NCBI RefSeq assembly: GCF_013386115.1
Contig: NZ_JACAOR010000013.1
Span: 477,175 to 541,174, forward strand
Length of the DNA stretch: 64,000 bases
Reading direction: 5' to 3'
Source of the DNA: Pseudomonas gingeri
Lineage (GTDB): Bacteria > Pseudomonadota > Gammaproteobacteria > Pseudomonadales > Pseudomonadaceae
The translations under genes and the position numbers were made by a program. The stretch's first letter is position 1; every line of letters starts with the position of its first letter. This document shows, piece after piece, positions 17,798 through 26,207 of this stretch. The notes beneath the pieces were generated by a model that was not told where the DNA came from, did not search any database, and worked only from the letters and a program-made list of their open reading frames with translations.

Positions 17798-19420
17798 ATG
17801 TCGGACTATATCGAGCAACAGTCAACGCCGGTGGCTGCCAGCACGGGCAAGGAAGAACGAAAGATCATTTTTGCGTCATCCCTCGGGACCGTTTTCGAGT
17901 GGTATGACTTTTTTCTCTATGGCGCCCTGGCGGCGGTGATCAGCAAGCAGTTCTTTGCCGGGGTCAACGACACCACTGCGTTTATCTTCGCCCTGATGGC
18001 CTTTGCCGCCGGCTTCCTGGTGCGACCGTTCGGCGCGCTGGTGTTCGGTCGGCTGGGGGACATGATCGGGCGCAAATACACCTTCCTCATGACCATCATC
18101 CTGATGGGCCTGTCGACCTTCGCCGTCGGCCTGTTGCCCACCTACACCACCATCGGCATCGCCGCGCCGATCATCCTGGTGCTGTTGCGCATGCTCCAGG
18201 GCCTGGCGCTGGGCGGTGAATACGGCGGTGCCGCGACCTATGTGGCCGAGCACGCGCCGGCCGGCAAGCGCGGTTTCCACACCGGCTGGATCCAGTCCAC
18301 CGCGACCCTCGGCCTGCTCCTGTCGTTGCTGGTGGTCCTGGCCAGCCGCTACATCAGTGGCGATCAGTTCGAAGTCTGGGGCTGGCGCCTGCCGTTCCTG
18401 CTGTCGATCTTCCTGCTGGCGATCTCCACCTGGATCCGCCTGAGCATGCACGAGTCGCCGGCCTTCGTGAAAATGAAGGCCCAGGGCAAGGTCAGCAAAT
18501 CGCCGATCCGCGAGTCCTTTGGCTCCTGGCCGAACCTGAAGATCGTCCTGACCGCGCTGTTCAGCATCAACGCCGGGCAGGCGGTGACCTTCTACACCGC
18601 CCAGTTCTACGTGATGTTCTTCATGACGCAGATGCTCAAGATGGACCCGACCCAGGCCAACACGCTGCTGATTATCAGCGTGGTGATCGGTGCGCCGTTC
18701 TTCGTGCTGTTCGGCTGGCTCTCGGACAAGGTCGGGCGCAAGCCGATCCTGATGCTCGGCCTGCTGCTGGCGACAGTCTGCTACTTCCCGCTGTTCAAGG
18801 CGCTGAGTCACTACGCCAACCCGCAGGTGGATGCCGCCAGCCGGCAGGCGCCCATCGTCGTGATGGCCGACCCGGCCGGTTGCACCTTCCAGTTCGATCC
18901 CGTGGGCAAGGCCCGTTTCGACAGCCCTTGCGACAAGGTCAAGACCTTCCTGGTCAAACAGGGTCTGCCGTATGACTCCCAGGCCGCGGCGCCGGGTTCG
19001 ACGGTGACGGTTGCGGTGGGCGAGCAGAAGATCAACGGCTTCGACGAAGCGGCCATGCGCGCGGCCATCACCCAGGCCGGCTACCCGGCCAAGGCTGACG
19101 CCGGGTCGGTGAACGAACCGATGGTGGTCCTGCTGATCGTGCTGCTGATCCTGATCGCCACCATGACCTATGGCCCGCTGGCGGCGGTGATGGTCGAATT
19201 GTTTCCGACCCGGATCCGCTATACCTCGATGTCGCTGCCCTACCATATCGGCAACGGCTGGTTCGGCGGATTCCTGCCCACCGTCTCGTTTGCGCTGGTG
19301 GTCTACACCGGGAATATCTTCTACGGGCTCTGGTATCCGGTGCTGGTAACCGGGATCAGCCTGGTGGTCGGGCTGTTCTGTCTGAAAGAAACCCGGGATG
19401 TGGATATCGATAAGGTCTGA
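17798..19420 (+). CDS. MHS-family MFS transporter with periplasmic insertion
   Basis: This 540-residue membrane protein belongs to the metabolite:H+ symporter branch of the MFS. Near the N-terminus it has GTVFEWYDFF (about 30-39), the loop motif GRLGDMIGRKY, and a repeat-like GWLSDKVGRKP in the second half. Between the eighth and ninth helices (about residues 345-437) it carries a soluble stretch with two cysteines (AGCTFQF and SPCDKV), much longer than a normal loop. MHS members of this type transport osmolytes or organic acids. Next to the GMC enzyme it probably imports that enzyme's substrate or a related compound. Confidence 0.9.
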   Translation: MSDYIEQQSTPVAASTGKEERKIIFASSLGTVFEWYDFFLYGALAAVISKQFFAGVNDTTAFIFALMAFAAGFLVRPFGALVFGRLGDMIGRKYTFLMTIILMGLSTFAVGLLPTYTTIGIAAPIILVLLRMLQGLALGGEYGGAATYVAEHAPAGKRGFHTGWIQSTATLGLLLSLLVVLASRYISGDQFEVWGWRLPFLLSIFLLAISTWIRLSMHESPAFVKMKAQGKVSKSPIRESFGSWPNLKIVLTALFSINAGQAVTFYTAQFYVMFFMTQMLKMDPTQANTLLIISVVIGAPFFVLFGWLSDKVGRKPILMLGLLLATVCYFPLFKALSHYANPQVDAASRQAPIVVMADPAGCTFQFDPVGKARFDSPCDKVKTFLVKQGLPYDSQAAAPGSTVTVAVGEQKINGFDEAAMRAAITQAGYPAKADAGSVNEPMVVLLIVLLILIATMTYGPLAAVMVELFPTRIRYTSMSLPYHIGNGWFGGFLPTVSFALVVYTGNIFYGLWYPVLVTGISLVVGLFCLKETRDVDIDKV

Positions 19421-19436
19421 GGTTTTCGCAGGCATG

Positions 19437-19465
19437 AAAAAACCGGCATTAACGCCGGTTTTTTT
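19437..19465 (+). terminator. Rho-independent terminator after the MHS transporter gene
   Basis: AACCGGC (19441-19447) pairs with GCCGGTT (19454-19460) over a six-base loop; A runs precede and T runs follow, extending the stem. It lies 17 bp after the stop codon. A perfect DnaA box follows at 19580-19588, beside the 3' end of the next, convergent gene. Confidence 0.88.
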
Positions 19466-19594
19466 ATCGCCGAGAAAAACTTATGCACGATTTTGGTTGA
19501 AAAGTCATACCGAGAAATAAGTATTTAAATCAGCTACTTACGACATTTTTTCGGAAGAAATCCAAATCTTGTGCACAAGTTATCCACAAAACCG

Positions 19595-20365
19595 TCAGGC
19601 CGCGCTCGGCGTTTCCGCCACCGCGTGGGGCGGTAATGAACCCATCTCGCGCTGGGTGTTCTCGTTCCAGGCCTGGACCCGGTCGTTCAACTCGGCAATG
19701 GCCCGTGGGCCGCTGCCTTCGGCGAACATCGGGGCACCGATCACCACGGTGATGGTGCCGGACTTTTTCGCCCAGCCGGTCTTCGGCCAGAACTTGCCGG
19801 CATTGTGGGCAATCGGCAGCACCGGCAGCTCGGCGTTGACTGCCAGCGCCGTACCGCCGCGGGAAAACTTGCCGACAGTACCGAAGGGCACGCGGGTGCC
19901 TTCCGGGAAGATCAGCACCCAGACGTTGTCCTTGAGCAGTTCATCGCCCTTCTTCGCCACGTGCTTGAGCGCCGCCTTCGGGTTGTCGCGGTCAATGGCG
20001 ATTGGCCGCAGCATGGCCATGGCCCAGCCGAAGAACGGCACATAGAGCAGTTCACGCTTGAGCACCTGGCTCAACGGCGAGAAATAGGCCGACAGGAAGA
20101 AGGTCTCCCAGGTGCTCTGGTGATTCGACAGGATCACGCAAGGGCGCTCGGGCACATTCTCGGCACCCTTGATCTCGACCGTGATGCCCAGGAAGACTTT
20201 GGTCAGCCACAGGGCGCAGCGGCACCAGTACACGTTGATGAAGCGATAACGTGCCTTGAACGGCAGGAACGGGGCGATAAAAAAGCTCAGGGAGCACCAC
20301 AGCAGCGAACTGGTGCCCAGCAGCAGGTAAAAGAAAAAGGTTCTGATGGCCTGCAGGATCGACAT
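19595..20365 (-). CDS. 1-acyl-sn-glycerol-3-phosphate acyltransferase (PlsC family)
   Basis: PlsC-family enzymes add the second acyl chain in phospholipid synthesis. The 256-residue protein has an N-terminal membrane segment (MSILQAIRTFFFYLLL), the catalytic HX4E motif in NHQSTWE (about 81-87) and the FPEGTR phosphate-binding motif (about 153-158). The ATG at 20365 is preferred over one at 20389 on similarity to the expected Pseudomonas orthologue. It follows gmhB by 83 bp at the end of the glyQ-glyS-gmhB run. It is probably one of several PlsC paralogues in the genome, so a specific symbol is not assigned. Confidence 0.9.
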   Translation of the reverse strand: MSILQAIRTFFFYLLLGTSSLLWCSLSFFIAPFLPFKARYRFINVYWCRCALWLTKVFLGITVEIKGAENVPERPCVILSNHQSTWETFFLSAYFSPLSQVLKRELLYVPFFGWAMAMLRPIAIDRDNPKAALKHVAKKGDELLKDNVWVLIFPEGTRVPFGTVGKFSRGGTALAVNAELPVLPIAHNAGKFWPKTGWAKKSGTITVVIGAPMFAEGSGPRAIAELNDRVQAWNENTQREMGSLPPHAVAETPSAA

Positions 20366-20448
20366 AGCGGCATTTACCGTTGCGGGCACTGCCCGCCTGT
20401 TAATAAGTGCACCCCCGAACAGTCCTTGGTCAGGAAGTCAGAGAAGCG

Positions 20449-20982
20449 CTAATTGTGGATAAGTTCAGCGGCAACCGCCGCCAGATCGTCAAAAATCAAA
20501 GTGCCCACCGGCAGGGTTTTCCCCAGTGTCTTCTCGCCTTTACCGGTTTTAACCAAAACTGGCTGACAATCGACGGCGCTGGCGGCTTCCAAGTCACCCA
20601 GGCTGTCTCCGACAAACCATAGCCTAGACAGATCGACGCCGTAATGCGCGGCGATGGTCCTGAGCATGCCCGGCTTGGGCTTGCGGCAATCGCAGCCCTC
20701 GTCCGGACCATGGGGACAGTACACCACCAGGCCGAGCTCGCCACCCTGTTGCGCCACCAACGAACGCAGGCGCTCGTGCATGGCGTCCAGGGTCGCGAGA
20801 TCGTAGTAACCGCGAGCGATGCCGGACTGGTTGGTAGCGACGGCTACCGTCCAGCCGGCCCGGCTCAACTGCGCGATGGCCTCGATCGAGCCGGGGAGTG
20901 GAATCCACTCCTCCAGCGACTTGATGTAAGCGTCGGAGTCGTGATTGATCACTCCGTCCCGATCGAGAATCAGCAGCTTCAA
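20449..20982 (-). CDS. gmhB: D-glycero-beta-D-manno-heptose-1,7-bisphosphate 7-phosphatase
   Basis: GmhB removes the 7-phosphate in ADP-heptose synthesis for the LPS inner core. The 177-residue HAD protein has the nucleophile motif DRDG (7-10), the ATNQSGIARG motif (49-58), and the zinc-binding set C89, H91, C97, C99 that distinguishes GmhB from histidinol phosphatases. It lies 9 bp after glyS, so it should be co-transcribed with the glycyl-tRNA synthetase genes. A perfect DnaA box (20454-20462) overlaps its last codons. Confidence 0.93.
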   Translation of the reverse strand: MKLLILDRDGVINHDSDAYIKSLEEWIPLPGSIEAIAQLSRAGWTVAVATNQSGIARGYYDLATLDAMHERLRSLVAQQGGELGLVVYCPHGPDEGCDCRKPKPGMLRTIAAHYGVDLSRLWFVGDSLGDLEAASAVDCQPVLVKTGKGEKTLGKTLPVGTLIFDDLAAVAAELIHN

Positions 20983-20991
20983 GACCTGTCC

Positions 20992-23046
20992 TCAGCCCAG
21001 CAGCGAAATGTCGGCGACGCCGAGGAACAGGCCCCGCAGGCGTGCCAGCAGCGCGTAGCGGTTGGCCCGCACATTGGCGTCGTCGGCATTGACCATCACC
21101 GCTTCGAAGAACGCGTCCACCGGCTCGCGCAAGGCGGCCAGGCGGGCCAGCGATTCGTTGTACTGGCGCGCTGCGGCCATCGGCTGGACAGCCTGGTCCG
21201 CTTGCTGGATCGCCGAGTACAGCGAGAACTCGTTGGCGTTGTCGAAGTACTTCGCCTCGACGGTCGTCGGGATGTTGCCTTCGGCCTTGCTCAGCAGGTT
21301 CGATACGCGCTTGTTCACGGCGGCCAGGGCTGCGGCTTCCGGCAACTGGCGGAATTTCTGCACCGCTTGCACGCGCTGGTCGAAGTCCAGGGCCGAACCC
21401 GGCTTCAGGGCACGTACCGACAGGTAGGTCGCGACGTCCACGCCTTCGTCTTCGTAACGGGCACGCAGGCGGTCGAAGATGAACTCCAGCACCTGTTCCG
21501 AGAGGCCGGCGGCCTTGACCTTGGCACCGAAAGCGCTGACCGCGAAGGCCACGGTTTCGATCAGGTCGAGGTCGAGCTTCTTGTCGATCAGGATCCGCAG
21601 CACGCCCAGGGCGGCACGGCGCAGGGCATAGGGGTCCTTGCTACCGGTCGGCAGCATGCCGATACCGAAGATGCCCACCAGGGTGTCGAGCTTGTCGGCG
21701 ATCGCCACGGCCGCACCGGTCAGGGTGGTCGGCAGTTCGGCACCGGCACCGCGCGGCATGTACTGCTCGTTCAGGGCCAGGGCGACGTCTTCCGGCTCGC
21801 CGTCATTGAGGGCGTAGTAGTAACCGGCGATACCTTGCATCTCCGGGAACTCGCCGACCATCTCGGTCGCCAGGTCGCACTTGGACAGCAGGCCGGCACG
21901 GGCCGCGCGCTGGGCGTCGCCGCCGATCCGTGGGGCGATGAAGGCGGCCAGTTTCGAGACGCGCTCGGCCTTGTCGTAGACGCTGCCCAGCTTCTCCTGG
22001 AACACCACGTTCTGCAGGCGCAGGTTGAAGTCGGCGAGCTTCTGCTTCTTGTCCTGCTTGAAGAAGAACTCGGCGTCGGTCAGGCGCGGGCGTACGACTT
22101 TCTCGTTGCCGGCGATGATCTGCTGCGGGTCCTTGCTCTCGATGTTGGCGACCGTGATGAAACGCGGCAGCAACTTGCCATCGACGTCCAGCAGGCAGAA
22201 GTACTTCTGGTTGTCCTGCATGGTGGTGATCAGGGCTTCCTGGGGCACGTCGAGGAAACGCTCTTCGAACGAGCACACCAGCGGCACCGGCCATTCGACC
22301 AGGGCGGTAACTTCGTCCAGCAGGGCCGGCGGCACGATGGCGGTGCCTTCCTGCAGGGTCGCCAGCTCCGCGGTACGCTTGCTGATCAGCTCGCGACGCT
22401 CGTTGGCGTCGGCCAGCACGTAGGCGCCGCGCAGGTCGTCGAGGTAGCTGGCCGGCGAACCGATACGCACGCTTTGCGGATGATGGAAACGGTGGCCACG
22501 GGAATCGCGACCGGCCTTCTGGGCGAGGATGGTGCAGTCGATGACCTGGTCACCGAGCAGCATCACCAGCCATTGGGTCGGACGGACGAACTCTTCCTTG
22601 CGCGCGGCCCAGCGCATGCGCTTGGGAATCGGCAGGTCGTTCAGCGAGTCTTCGACGATGGTCGGCAGCAGGCTGGCGGTCGGCTTGCCGGGGATGTTCT
22701 GGCTGTAGCGCAGCTTCGGCCCGCTCTGGTCGATTTCGCTCAGCTCGACGCCGCACTTCTTGGCGAAGCCCAGGGCGGCCTGGGTCGGGTTGCCTTCGGC
22801 ATCGAAGGCGGCCTGGCGTGGCGGGCCGTCGAGGTTGATGCTGCGGTCTGGTTGCTGGGTCTGCAACTGGCTCAGCAAGACGGCCAGGCGCCGTGGCGCG
22901 GCGTAGACCTGCTTGGCTTCGAAGCTCAGGCCGGCGCTCTGCAGGCCTTTTTCGATCCCGGCGAGGAACGCCTCGGCGAGGGTATTGAGGGCCTTGGGTG
23001 GCAGTTCTTCAGTGCCCAGTTCTACCAGAAAATCTTGCGCACTCAT
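20992..23046 (-). CDS. glyS: Glycyl-tRNA synthetase beta subunit
   Basis: This is the beta subunit of the bacterial alpha2beta2 glycyl-tRNA synthetase, which handles tRNA recognition and editing-like functions. The 684-residue protein has the expected length and starts with the typical MSAQDFLVELGTEELPPKAL. It ends with an anticodon-binding helical domain (PVDAFFEAVMVNADD). Its ATG overlaps the glyQ stop by four bases, so the subunits are translationally coupled. Confidence 0.98.
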   Translation of the reverse strand: MSAQDFLVELGTEELPPKALNTLAEAFLAGIEKGLQSAGLSFEAKQVYAAPRRLAVLLSQLQTQQPDRSINLDGPPRQAAFDAEGNPTQAALGFAKKCGVELSEIDQSGPKLRYSQNIPGKPTASLLPTIVEDSLNDLPIPKRMRWAARKEEFVRPTQWLVMLLGDQVIDCTILAQKAGRDSRGHRFHHPQSVRIGSPASYLDDLRGAYVLADANERRELISKRTAELATLQEGTAIVPPALLDEVTALVEWPVPLVCSFEERFLDVPQEALITTMQDNQKYFCLLDVDGKLLPRFITVANIESKDPQQIIAGNEKVVRPRLTDAEFFFKQDKKQKLADFNLRLQNVVFQEKLGSVYDKAERVSKLAAFIAPRIGGDAQRAARAGLLSKCDLATEMVGEFPEMQGIAGYYYALNDGEPEDVALALNEQYMPRGAGAELPTTLTGAAVAIADKLDTLVGIFGIGMLPTGSKDPYALRRAALGVLRILIDKKLDLDLIETVAFAVSAFGAKVKAAGLSEQVLEFIFDRLRARYEDEGVDVATYLSVRALKPGSALDFDQRVQAVQKFRQLPEAAALAAVNKRVSNLLSKAEGNIPTTVEAKYFDNANEFSLYSAIQQADQAVQPMAAARQYNESLARLAALREPVDAFFEAVMVNADDANVRANRYALLARLRGLFLGVADISLLG

Positions 23047-23996
23047 TGTGCCGCCTCCAACTTAGCCAACACTTCATCACGCAGGTCCGGGGTTGCCATC
23101 GGGAAGCCCAGCTTGGCGCGTGCCAGCAGATAGGCTTGGGCGACGGAACGCGCCAGGGTGCGCACACGCAGGATGTACTGCTGGCGTGCGGTCACCGAGA
23201 TGGCCCGGCGCGCGTCCAGCAGGTTGAAGGTGTGCGAGGCCTTGAGGACCATTTCATAGCTCGGCAACGGCAGCGGCTGATCCAGTTCGATCAGGCGCTT
23301 GGCTTCGCTTTCATAGAAATCGAACAGTTCGAACAGCTTCTCGACGTTGGCGTGTTCGAAGTTGTAGGTCGATTGCTCCACTTCGTTCTGGTGGAACACA
23401 TCGCCATAGGTCACCTTGCCGAACGGACCGTCGGCCCAGACCAGGTCGTAGACCGAATCGACGCCCTGCAGGTACATCGCCAGACGTTCGAGGCCGTAGG
23501 TGATTTCGCCGGTGACCGGGTAGCACTCGATGCCGCCCGCCTGCTGGAAGTAGGTGAACTGGGTGACTTCCATGCCGTTGAGCCAGACCTCCCAGCCCAG
23601 GCCCCAGGCGCCGAGGGTCGGCGATTCCCAGTTGTCTTCGACGAAACGGATGTCGTGCACCAGCGGGTCGAGGCCGACGCGCTTGAGGGAGCCCAGGTAC
23701 AGTTCCTGGAAGTTTTCCGGGTTCGGCTTCAGGACCACCTGGAACTGGTAGTAGTGCTGCAGGCGGTTCGGGTTTTCGCCGTAGCGGCCGTCAGTCGGGC
23801 GGCGGCTGGGTTGTACGTAGGCGGCGTTCCAGGTTTCCGGGCCGATGGCGCGCAGGAACGTGGCGGTATGAAAAGTGCCGGCGCCTACTTCCATATCGTA
23901 GGGCTGAAGTACCACACAACCTTGCTCAGCCCAGTATTGCTGGAGGGCGAGGATCAAGTCTTGGAAGGTACGCACGGCTGGCGTAGGCTGGCTCAC
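23043..23996 (-). CDS. glyQ: Glycyl-tRNA synthetase alpha subunit
   Basis: The alpha subunit carries the class II catalytic core. The 317-residue protein contains the family block around QPYDMEVGAGTFHTATFLRA and the GLGWEVWLNGMEVTQFTYFQ region. I chose the GTG at 23996 (MSQPTPAVRTF) because an AGGTGA lies five bases upstream; the more distal GTG at 24005 sits on that ribosome-binding site. It heads the glyQ-glyS-gmhB-plsC run and is divergent from tag with an 82-bp gap. I saw no T-box leader. Confidence 0.97.
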   Translation of the reverse strand: MSQPTPAVRTFQDLILALQQYWAEQGCVVLQPYDMEVGAGTFHTATFLRAIGPETWNAAYVQPSRRPTDGRYGENPNRLQHYYQFQVVLKPNPENFQELYLGSLKRVGLDPLVHDIRFVEDNWESPTLGAWGLGWEVWLNGMEVTQFTYFQQAGGIECYPVTGEITYGLERLAMYLQGVDSVYDLVWADGPFGKVTYGDVFHQNEVEQSTYNFEHANVEKLFELFDFYESEAKRLIELDQPLPLPSYEMVLKASHTFNLLDARRAISVTARQQYILRVRTLARSVAQAYLLARAKLGFPMATPDLRDEVLAKLEAAQ

Positions 23997-24078
23997 GAAA
24001 TTCACCTGTTACTTGGGCTGCGATTTAAAAGGCGGGAGTATACCCGATTCGGTCGCGCCTCCACCCCCTTGGAGCCTT

Positions 24079-24642
24079 ATGCCACGCTGCTTTTGGTGCA
24101 ACGACGAGCCTTTGTACATGGACTATCACGATCAGGAGTGGGGCGTACCGCTGCGCGACGAGCAGCGATTGTTCGAGTTGCTTTTGCTCGAAGGGTTCCA
24201 GGCCGGGCTTTCGTGGATCACGATCCTGAGAAAACGCGAGCACTATCGCAAGGTCCTGTTCGGCTTCGACGTGCGCGAAATCGCGCAAATGAGCGACGAC
24301 TACATCGAGACCCTGATGCTCGATCCGGGCATCGTGCGCAATCGCCTGAAGCTCAACGCGGCCCGGCGCAACGCCCGGGCCTGGTTGCAGACGAAGGACC
24401 CGGTGGCCCTGCTCTGGTCGTTTGTCGGCGGCCTGCCGCGGATTCACCACTTCAAGGATCGCAGCGAGGTCCCGGCCGTCACGCCCGAGGCCGAAGCCAT
24501 GAGCAAGGCCCTGAAGAAGCTCGGCTTCAGCTTTGTCGGCCCGACCATCTGCTACGCCTTCATGCAGGCCTCGGGGATGGTCATGGACCACACCACCGAT
24601 TGTCATAGCTATGCCGCGCTGGCCGTGCCACGGCTACAATAG
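24079..24642 (+). CDS. tag: DNA-3-methyladenine glycosylase I
   Basis: Tag excises 3-methyladenine from alkylated DNA. The 187-residue protein keeps the structural zinc ligands at Cys4, His17, His171 and Cys175. It also has the helix-hairpin-helix type core with FQAGLSWITILRKRE, which includes the Glu/Trp base pocket. The ATG at 24079 has GGAG just upstream and gives MPRCFWCNDEP; an earlier in-frame ATG at 24013 is rejected. It is followed at 33 bp by an HtrB-type acyltransferase. Confidence 0.95.
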   Translation: MPRCFWCNDEPLYMDYHDQEWGVPLRDEQRLFELLLLEGFQAGLSWITILRKREHYRKVLFGFDVREIAQMSDDYIETLMLDPGIVRNRLKLNAARRNARAWLQTKDPVALLWSFVGGLPRIHHFKDRSEVPAVTPEAEAMSKALKKLGFSFVGPTICYAFMQASGMVMDHTTDCHSYAALAVPRLQ

Positions 24643-24675
24643 CCGGCTGACGAGTGAGCACACCGGGAGTGACCT

Positions 24676-25563
24676 GTGGAAAAGTTTAAAGGCGCCATGC
24701 TGGTGGGGGCGTTGCGGTTGTTCGCGATGCTGCCCTGGCGTGCCGTGCAGCGTGTCGGCGCGGCCATCGGCTGGCTGATGTGGAAGCTGCCCAACCGTTC
24801 CCGCGAAGTGGTGCGGATCAATCTGGCGAAGTGTTTCCCCGAGCTCGACCCGGTGGCCCGCGAGCAACTGGTCGGACAGAGCCTCAAGGACATCGGCAAG
24901 TCCCTGACCGAAAGCGCCTGTGCCTGGATCTGGCCGGCCCAGCGTTCCATCGACCTGGTGCGCGAAGTCGAAGGCCTCGACGTGCTCAGGGACGCCCTGG
25001 CCTCGGGCAAGGGCGTGGTCGGCATCACCAGCCACCTGGGCAACTGGGAAGTGCTCAATCACTTCTACTGCAACCAGTGCAAACCGATCATTTTCTACCG
25101 CCCGCCCAAGCTCAAGGCGGTCGATGAGCTGCTGCGCAAACAGCGGGTGCAACTGGGCAACCGGGTGGCGGCCTCGACCAAGGAAGGCATCCTCAGCGTC
25201 ATCAAGGAAGTGCGCAAAGGTGGTGCGGTGGGCATCCCCGCCGACCCGGAACCGGCCGAATCCGCCGGGATCTTCGTGCCTTTCCTGGGCACCATGGCCC
25301 TGACCAGCAAGTTCGTGCCGAACATGCTCGCCGGCGGCAAGGCGGTCGGAGTGTTCCTGCATGCGCTGCGCCTGCCCGACGGTTCGGGTTTCAAGGTGAT
25401 TCTCGAAGCGGCTCCAGAAGCCATGTACAGCGCCGATACAGAGACTTCGGCGGCAGCCATGAGCCAGGTCGTCGAGCGTTATGTGCGGGCCTATCCGAGC
25501 CAGTACATGTGGAGCATGAAGCGCTTCAAGAAGCGTCCGGCGGGTGAACAACGCTGGTACTGA
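24676..25563 (+). CDS. htrB: Lipid A lauroyl-type acyltransferase (HtrB/LpxL family)
   Basis: HtrB/LpxL enzymes add secondary acyl chains to lipid A at the inner membrane. The 295-residue protein starts at a GTG, has an N-terminal hydrophobic segment, and carries the catalytic HX4E motif SHLGNWE (H120, E125). The downstream GIPADPEPAESAGIFVPFLG block is also typical. In P. aeruginosa the gene at the equivalent place (HtrB1, PA0011) is one of two site-specific paralogues. That parallel supports lipid A 2-position acylation, but the exact site and chain are inferred. Confidence 0.88.
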   Translation: MEKFKGAMLVGALRLFAMLPWRAVQRVGAAIGWLMWKLPNRSREVVRINLAKCFPELDPVAREQLVGQSLKDIGKSLTESACAWIWPAQRSIDLVREVEGLDVLRDALASGKGVVGITSHLGNWEVLNHFYCNQCKPIIFYRPPKLKAVDELLRKQRVQLGNRVAASTKEGILSVIKEVRKGGAVGIPADPEPAESAGIFVPFLGTMALTSKFVPNMLAGGKAVGVFLHALRLPDGSGFKVILEAAPEAMYSADTETSAAAMSQVVERYVRAYPSQYMWSMKRFKKRPAGEQRWY

Positions 25564-25583
25564 AACACCTCATTGGCATGATC

Positions 25584-25614
25584 TGTGGATAAAATCGCCA
25601 GTGATTTATCCACA
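25584..25614. repeat. Inverted pair of perfect DnaA boxes upstream of the PilZ gene
   Basis: TGTGGATAAA (25584-25593) and TTTATCCACA (25605-25614) form a perfect 10-bp inverted repeat with an 11-base spacer. The centre-to-centre spacing of about 21 bp is two helical turns. Both arms contain a complete DnaA box. The repeat lies 26-56 bp before the PilZ start and after the htrB stop, so it could be an operator for the PilZ gene. Confidence 0.7.
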
Positions 25615-25639
25615 ACGGCTTTATCCAAGGGCGCAATAG

Positions 25640-25885
25640 ATGTCCGATAACAAGAATTACCTGCGTATCAAGATCCAGCACCCGAGCATTGGCGAATGCC
25701 TGGGGCAGACGCGCAATCTTTCCAGCAAGGGTGTATACGTGCAGCACCCGGGCCTGTCGCGCCTGCCGACCGGGACGGTGGTCTATGGCCAGGTGCAGGA
25801 CTTGCCGGTGGCCGCGCCGCGTATTCGCATGGAAGTGATCCGGGTCGACGCCGAGGGCATCGGCCTGCGCTTCATCGATCTTTGA
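25640..25885 (+). CDS. Small stand-alone PilZ-domain protein, possibly degenerate
   Basis: PilZ domains usually bind cyclic di-GMP through an RxxxR motif and a D/NxSxxG motif. The 81-residue protein keeps NLSSKG at residues 26-31, but the upstream segment YLRIKIQHPSIGE lacks a second arginine in RxxxR spacing. Cyclic di-GMP binding is therefore doubtful. Orthologues (for example PA0012) lie at the same chromosomal position in P. aeruginosa. The gene overlaps the convergent TPR gene by 14 bp at its 3' end. Confidence 0.8.
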   Translation: MSDNKNYLRIKIQHPSIGECLGQTRNLSSKGVYVQHPGLSRLPTGTVVYGQVQDLPVAAPRIRMEVIRVDAEGIGLRFIDL

Positions 25886-26195
25886 GCGCGGCCTTTTCCA
25901 GCTTTTTCAGGAACACCGTCATTTCCTTTTCCGCCTGCTTGTCGCCATGGGCGCGGGCGGCGTCCAGTCCCTGTTCCCAAGCCTGTTTCGCGGCGTCGGT
26001 GTCGCCGGCGGCCTGATGGGCCTTGCCCAGCAGTTTCCAGGCGGCGGAGTATTTCGGATCGAAGGTCACGCAGTGTTGCAGGTGCTCGGCGGCCCTGGCG
26101 TTGTCGCCAAGATCCAGGTAACCCTTGCCCAGGCCGAAGCGCAGCAACGAGTTATCCACACCCTTGGCGAGCATTTTTTCCAGTGATTCGAGCAT
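25872..26195 (-). CDS. Small TPR-repeat protein
   Basis: The 107-residue protein consists almost entirely of tetratricopeptide repeats: LLRFGLGKGYLDLGDNARAAEHLQHCVTFDP and AWKLLGKAHQAAGDTDAAKQAWEQGL are two clear TPR units with the G/A/P consensus positions. There is no signal peptide. It probably mediates protein-protein contact; no partner is known. It sits 12 bp downstream of trkA and may be co-transcribed with it, and its end overlaps the PilZ gene tail to tail. A DnaA box (26152-26160) covers its 5' end. Confidence 0.82.
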   Translation of the reverse strand: MLESLEKMLAKGVDNSLLRFGLGKGYLDLGDNARAAEHLQHCVTFDPKYSAAWKLLGKAHQAAGDTDAAKQAWEQGLDAARAHGDKQAEKEMTVFLKKLEKAALKDR

Positions 26196-26207
26196 CGGTG
26201 CCTCCCT

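Noticed and set aside
17876..19435. 519-codon frame opposite the MHS transporter gene
   Set aside because: Antisense frame; composition rich in His, Gln and Arg and no domain.
20644..23133. Long open frame (829 codons) opposite glyS
   Set aside because: It is antisense to glyS, has no recognised domain, and follows from high-GC codon bias.
23997..24078. T-box riboswitch for glyQ
   Set aside because: The glyQ-tag gap is too short for a T-box leader and shows no recognisable T-box sequence.
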